Below, in pieces: positions 6,327 through 9,493 of a DNA stretch of 9,493 bases (its first letter is position 1; the number at the start of each line of letters is the position of its first letter). The notes under the pieces were generated by a model that was not told the origin of the DNA, made no database searches, and was given only the letters and a program-made list of their open reading frames with translations. This DNA comes from Tannerella sp. Its GTDB lineage: Bacteria > Bacteroidota > Bacteroidia > Bacteroidales > Tannerellaceae. Location of the stretch: NCBI GenBank assembly GCA_031279875.1, contig JAITHS010000176.1, positions 1 through 9,493 of the forward strand, in the 5' to 3' direction. Position numbers and translations under genes: made by a program.

Positions 6327-6361
6327 TTTTAATTTTTAATTTTTAATTCTTAATTTTTAAT
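6327..6361 (+). repeat. Heptanucleotide array TTTTAAT (5 units) overlapping the end of purC
   Basis: Units TTTTAAT three times, TCTTAAT, TTTTAAT. The last 12 bp (6350-6361), read on the minus strand, encode the final Ile-Lys-Asn and the TAA stop of purC. The right copy of the 16-bp inverted repeat (6348-6363) overlaps this array. Confidence 0.9.
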
Positions 6362-7306
6362 TGATCCGTCGTTCCATTTCCGGACGTTTGCTTCGATGCG
6401 GGCGGCAATATCTGCTTCTCCGCTTTTTTCAAAGGTTTCGCCGGTGATGCGCTCGTAAAGTTCGGTGTATCTGTTTGTTATCCCTTCAACTATTGTGGCG
6501 GTCATCTCCGGAACGGTTTGTCCTGCCTTGCCTTGAAAACCGTTTGCCATGAGCCATTCGCGCACAAACTCTTTCGACAGCTGCCGTTGCGGTTCGCCTT
6601 TGGATAGAAGTTCGTCGTAACCGTCCGAATAGAAGTATCTTGACGAATCGGGCGTATGGATTTCGTCCATAAGATAAATGACACCATCGCGTTTACCGAA
6701 CTCATATTTAGTATCGACAAGGATAAGTCCGCGCTCTGCTGCTATCTCCGAGCCGCGTTGAAACAATGCTAATGCGTACTTTTCCAGTACGTTATAGTCT
6801 GTTTCCGAGACTAATCCTTGTGCGATGATTTGTTCGCGTGAAATGTCTTCGTCATGCGCTCCCTGTTCGGCTTTGGTTGTAGGGGTGATGACAGGTTGCG
6901 GAAAGCGTTCGTTTTCGCGCATGCCGTCGGGTATCGGGACGCCGCACATCTGTCGCGCACCGGCTTTGTAAGCCCGCCACGCGCTGCCGCAGAGGTATCC
7001 GCGTACAATCATCTCTACCGGAAAACCCTCGCAACGAACGCCAACCGTTACCATCGGATCTGGGGTTGCAAGTTTCCAGTTTGGGCAAATGTCTGTTGTA
7101 GCATCTAAAAATTTCGATGCTATAAGATTGAGGATCTGACCTTTATAAGGTATTCCTTCGGGTAATACTACGTCGAACGCCGAGATGCGATCGGTAGCTA
7201 CCATGACGAGTATGTCGTCATTGATGTTATAAACGTCGCGTACTTTGCCGTGGTACACGCTTTTTTGTCCGTCAAAACGGAAATCTGTATTTATTAATGC
7301 GTTCAT
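6350..7306 (-). CDS. purC: Phosphoribosylaminoimidazole-succinocarboxamide synthase (SAICAR synthetase)
   Basis: It joins aspartate to CAIR using ATP to form SAICAR in purine synthesis. The 318-residue protein has [12 protein letters not shown] (15-26) for ATP binding, [20 protein letters not shown] (37-56), [13 protein letters not shown] (98-110), [16 protein letters not shown] (141-156), LVDTKYEFG (197-205) and the signature [14 protein letters not shown] (212-225). All are intact and of the longer type found in Bacteroidota. The extreme C-terminus (DGSIKN) looks divergent, and its last three codons and stop come from the TTTTAAT repeat; older copies may have ended slightly differently (inference). 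The start ATG (7304-7306) follows an AT-rich stretch with no Shine-Dalgarno. It lies 79 bp after phoH, a gap filled by an octad array, and is probably transcribed with phoH. Confidence 0.97.
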   Translation of the reverse strand: MNALINTDFRFDGQKSVYHGKVRDVYNINDDILVMVATDRISAFDVVLPEGIPYKGQILNLIASKFLDATTDICPNWKLATPDPMVTVGVRCEGFPVEMIVRGYLCGSAWRAYKAGARQMCGVPIPDGMRENERFPQPVITPTTKAEQGAHDEDISREQIIAQGLVSETDYNVLEKYALALFQRGSEIAAERGLILVDTKYEFGKRDGVIYLMDEIHTPDSSRYFYSDGYDELLSKGEPQRQLSKEFVREWLMANGFQGKAGQTVPEMTATIVEGITNRYTELYERITGETFEKSGEADIAARIEANVRKWNDGSIKN

Positions 7307-7320
7307 ATTTAATTAATTAA

Positions 7321-7384
7321 GGGGACAAGGAGACGAGGGGACGAGGGGACGAGGGGACGAGGGGACGAGGGAGCGAGGGGACAA
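7321..7384 (+). repeat. Octanucleotide array GGGGACGA (8 units) filling the phoH-purC gap
   Basis: Exactly eight 8-bp units: GGGGACAA, GGAGACGA, GGGGACGA four times, GGGAGCGA, GGGGACAA. It starts just after the AT-rich purC leader and ends 1 bp before the phoH stop codon (7386-7388). The four central identical units put GGGG runs 4 nt apart on the plus strand, which could form a G-quadruplex. In mRNA the array is pyrimidine-rich (UCGUCCCC). Confidence 0.96.
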
Positions 7385-7385
7385 T

Positions 7386-8318
7386 TTAATCACTTTTCTC
7401 GTATGCTTCGACTATTCGCTGCACGAGTTTGTGGCGGACGATATCTTTTTTTGTAAACTTGATGCGTGCGATACCCGGCACATGTTCGAGAAGTTTCATA
7501 GCATGAACTAACCCTGATTGCGCTGTTGGCGGCAGGTCAATTTGTGTAGTATCGCCGGTAACAATCATTTTGGCGTTAGTACCAAGACGTGTCAGGAACA
7601 TTTTAATTTGCTGAACAGTAGTATTTTGCGCTTCATCGAGTATGATAACAGCCTCATTTAGCGTTCGTCCGCGCATAAAAGCAAGCGGCGCTATCTGGAT
7701 AGTGTTGCTTTCGATATACTCTTTGAGGCGTGCTGATGGTATCATCTCTTGCAATGCGTCGTAGAGCGGTTGCAGGTAAGGGTCAAGTTTGTCTTTGGTA
7801 TCACCGGGCAGGAAGCCGAGTTTCTCTCCCGCTTCGACAGCCGGTCGACTAAGAATAAGCCTGCGAGCCTGTTTGTTTTTCAAAGCCCTGACCGCCAATG
7901 CGATAGCGATATAAGTCTTACCCGAACCCGCCGGTCCGACAGCAAAGACGAGGTCGTTTTCGTCAAAACCGGTTACAAGTTTCTGTTGGTTTTCCGACCG
8001 CGACATTATCGGTTTGCCGTTGATACCATATATTATAATGTTATCCTGTTTTTGCAGCAGTATTTTTTCACCTTTTACGATGCTGATGATAACATCTTCG
8101 GTAACAGAGTTATACGATTCGCAATATTTCTCAATCTCACGTATCTTTTGGAGAAAGTCTTCCGATTCCGCTTCTTCGCCGATAACTTTCATCACATTAC
8201 CGCGCGCCACTATGCGCAATTTAGGGAAGAGGTTCTTGATAAGTTGCAGATGCGAGTTGTTGACACCGTAGAAAGTCAGCGGTTCAACACTTTCGAGTAT
8301 GTATATCCGTTCTATCAT
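7386..8318 (-). CDS. phoH: PhoH family P-loop ATPase (PhoH-like/YbeZ type)
   Basis: A 310-residue cytoplasmic ATPase related to the helicase core and thought to act in RNA metabolism; in many bacteria the YbeZ type works with the YbeY RNase. The N-terminal region (about 1-100) includes FYGVNNSHLQLIK (16-28) and IVARGNVMKVIGEE (36-49), typical of the family. The ATPase has Walker A GPAGSGKT (128-135), SRPAVEAGEKLGFLPGD (157-173), Walker B IILDEAQN (225-232) and sensor MIVTGDTTQIDLP (251-263). The start ATG (8316-8318) fits the usual MIE start of relatives, yet it lies within about 10 nt of the predicted promoter -7 box, implying almost no leader. purC and aroE follow on the same strand. No ybeY is present in the window. 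Confidence 0.95.
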   Translation of the reverse strand: MIERIYILESVEPLTFYGVNNSHLQLIKNLFPKLRIVARGNVMKVIGEEAESEDFLQKIREIEKYCESYNSVTEDVIISIVKGEKILLQKQDNIIIYGINGKPIMSRSENQQKLVTGFDENDLVFAVGPAGSGKTYIAIALAVRALKNKQARRLILSRPAVEAGEKLGFLPGDTKDKLDPYLQPLYDALQEMIPSARLKEYIESNTIQIAPLAFMRGRTLNEAVIILDEAQNTTVQQIKMFLTRLGTNAKMIVTGDTTQIDLPPTAQSGLVHAMKLLEHVPGIARIKFTKKDIVRHKLVQRIVEAYEKSD

Positions 8319-8326
8319 AGCGGCTG

Positions 8327-8356
8327 CAAAGGTAGTAAAAAATTACGAATTTCAAA
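8327..8356 (-). promoter_or_regulatory. Bacteroidota-type promoter for phoH (and probably purC, aroE)
   Basis: On the minus strand, TTTG (complement of 8353-8356), an 18-nt spacer, then TACCTTTG (complement of 8327-8334). The -33 box overlaps the stop codon of the upstream PmoA-like gene (8352-8354). The predicted transcript would begin near 8318-8323, at or just before the phoH ATG. The spacing is 1 nt shorter than in the carB and bamD promoters. Confidence 0.7.
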
Positions 8357-9493
8357 AGCTAACCTTAACCGGTTTTGCAAAATCCTGCCAGATATCTTCG
8401 GCTTGGGTGGGTGTAATATCGCCGTCAAACATCAGCATACGGTATCTGAGGCGGTAAGTTTTGTGAGGTTCGAGTGTCCAGTCTTCGTTTTTTGTTGGGG
8501 CGAAGTTGACGAAAGCGTCGCCACGTCCGCCGTTTTGATTTTGGTCCCAGATACGTAGCGGTTCGGGAAATTTGCGGTTTTCGGGATATCCCATGAAGAG
8601 TATGCCGGAGCGTCCTTTCGGGCTTGCGCCGGTAACGTAAATCCAGCGAGCGTTAGTGCCGTCGATTTCGGGACGCTGTTTGCCTTCCGACGTAACCATG
8701 ACGCAGTTTTCCTTTGTCCAGTCGGCTGTTGCCCGCCAACCGAAACCGGCATAGCGATAGGCTGTCAGCAGCACCGGCAGGTCGGTAGCAGGTTTCAGGT
8801 CGGAAATGAAATCCCAGAGGAAGCCCTCTTTATCGGGATTAACGTTCCACACACGCATGGAAAGCGTTTCATCCATAATTTTAATCCGCTTTTTGGGCGT
8901 AATTTTGATTATTGATTCGACAGTGTTAATGGTCTGTTCGGCTTGCGGTTGAAAAATCAGATGTGCGTGTCCTACGGTAATATCGGCAAAAAGGTCGCCT
9001 TGCCGGGTAGAGTAAAGCGTATCTAAAAGGACGGTTCCTGTTTTGTCGCCGAGATTCCATAGGTCATAATGTTTACCGTCGTAATCGACATGCGTCCAAG
9101 GGTTCCAGATACCGAAATGATGAGCATGGTCATCGGTCATGGCGTTCGTCAGTTGGTTACCGGCGGGCGACCATGCGGGATGAATAAAGCCGTTACGCGC
9201 AAACTCGCGACCGACGCCTGCCGGCAATCTCGGCATTGCAATGTTGTACTGAAAAACGTTTTTGCCGTTATCGGTAACTATCAGATTTTTAGCCGCTTCC
9301 TTAATGCCCATAACGGTAGTCGGCGAGGTCGCATCATCGGCGAGGTCGATAACAAACTGTTTTGTAGCGTCGGCATCCATCCGACCGTCGATGCGCCAGT
9401 AAAGAATGCCATTGTCCATTTGGCTGATACACAGAGATTTATCCACTACGCTTGTAACCGTCGGACGTTTACCTTTTGGCAGTGTGTAATCGG
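8352..9493 (-). CDS. PmoA/DUF6807 family protein (partial, 5' end beyond right edge)
   Basis: The frame is open to the window edge, so the start is outside; a GTG at 9446 is only an internal candidate. The 379 visible residues resemble the family called methane oxygenase PmoA (DUF6807). Counting from the GTG: a segment ILYWRIDG (14-21), NGFIHPAWSPAGNQLT (85-100), the family's histidine motif DDHAHHFGIWNPW (105-117), YDLWNLG (127-133), and near the end EPLRIWDQNQNGG followed by TYRLRYRMLMFDG. Despite the name, this family is not the particulate methane monooxygenase; in Bacteroidota its members are usually secreted or sit in carbohydrate-use regions, and the function is unproven. A signal peptide, if any, would be in the missing part. 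The stop is 33 bp before phoH. Confidence 0.82.
   Translation of the reverse strand, partial: DYTLPKGKRPTVTSVVDKSLCISQMDNGILYWRIDGRMDADATKQFVIDLADDATSPTTVMGIKEAAKNLIVTDNGKNVFQYNIAMPRLPAGVGREFARNGFIHPAWSPAGNQLTNAMTDDHAHHFGIWNPWTHVDYDGKHYDLWNLGDKTGTVLLDTLYSTRQGDLFADITVGHAHLIFQPQAEQTINTVESIIKITPKKRIKIMDETLSMRVWNVNPDKEGFLWDFISDLKPATDLPVLLTAYRYAGFGWRATADWTKENCVMVTSEGKQRPEIDGTNARWIYVTGASPKGRSGILFMGYPENRKFPEPLRIWDQNQNGGRGDAFVNFAPTKNEDWTLEPHKTYRLRYRMLMFDGDITPTQAEDIWQDFAKPVKVSF

Noticed and set aside
7749..8558. Plus-strand open frame of 269 codons
   Set aside because: It is antisense to phoH and the PmoA-like gene, both clearly real from conserved motifs. Its translation shows no recognisable domain and it spans their junction.
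7386..9493. A hidden defence, phage or mobile gene system
   Set aside because: Every large frame here is a recognisable phoH or PmoA-like gene; there is no integrase, transposase, nuclease or toxin pair on either strand.

Overview
The window is a piece of a Bacteroidales (phylum Bacteroidota) chromosome carrying mostly housekeeping genes. Four things point to this group: a Bacteroidota-type RNA polymerase omega protein next to bamD, a DUF4293 membrane protein, three promoters of the form TTTG-N18/19-TAnnTTTG, and almost no Shine-Dalgarno sequences. I would not name a genus.

Layout. Minus strand, left end: carB (large subunit of carbamoyl-phosphate synthase), followed 19 bp later by the first 71 codons of rnfC, which runs off the window. 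Positions 3505-3613 form a compact divergent promoter region serving carB (leftward) and bamD (rightward). Plus strand, 3614-5267: bamD, rpoZ and a DUF4293 gene, tightly packed (11 bp gap, then a 4 bp ATGA overlap) and probably one operon for envelope assembly and core transcription. It meets the next minus-strand gene, aroE, tail to tail with a 9 bp overlap. Minus strand, 5259-8318: phoH, purC and aroE all read leftward, probably from a promoter just before phoH. At the right edge is the 3' part of a PmoA/DUF6807-family gene, also on the minus strand.

The coding content is ordinary: pyrimidine/arginine precursor synthesis (carB), purine synthesis (purC), the shikimate pathway (aroE), outer-membrane assembly (bamD) and a PhoH-type ATPase. 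The unusual content is short-period repeat DNA. An 8-bp unit (T-Y-G-T-C-Y-C-C on the plus strand, or its complement) occurs as a tandem array at three places: filling the phoH-purC gap (8 units), within the purC-aroE gap (7 units), and in frame inside carB (5 units), where it encodes a Gly-rich linker between the two synthetase halves. The purC-aroE gap (6009-6349) has no gene. It is a stack of 7-bp arrays, the 8-bp array, a 68-bp near-perfect palindrome and a smaller hairpin, bracketed by a 16-bp perfect inverted repeat that also supplies the last codons and stop of purC.

I see no tRNA, rRNA, CRISPR array, transposase, phage gene or defence system. The findings most worth following are the repeat family and its entry into carB, and the interleaved carB/bamD promoters.
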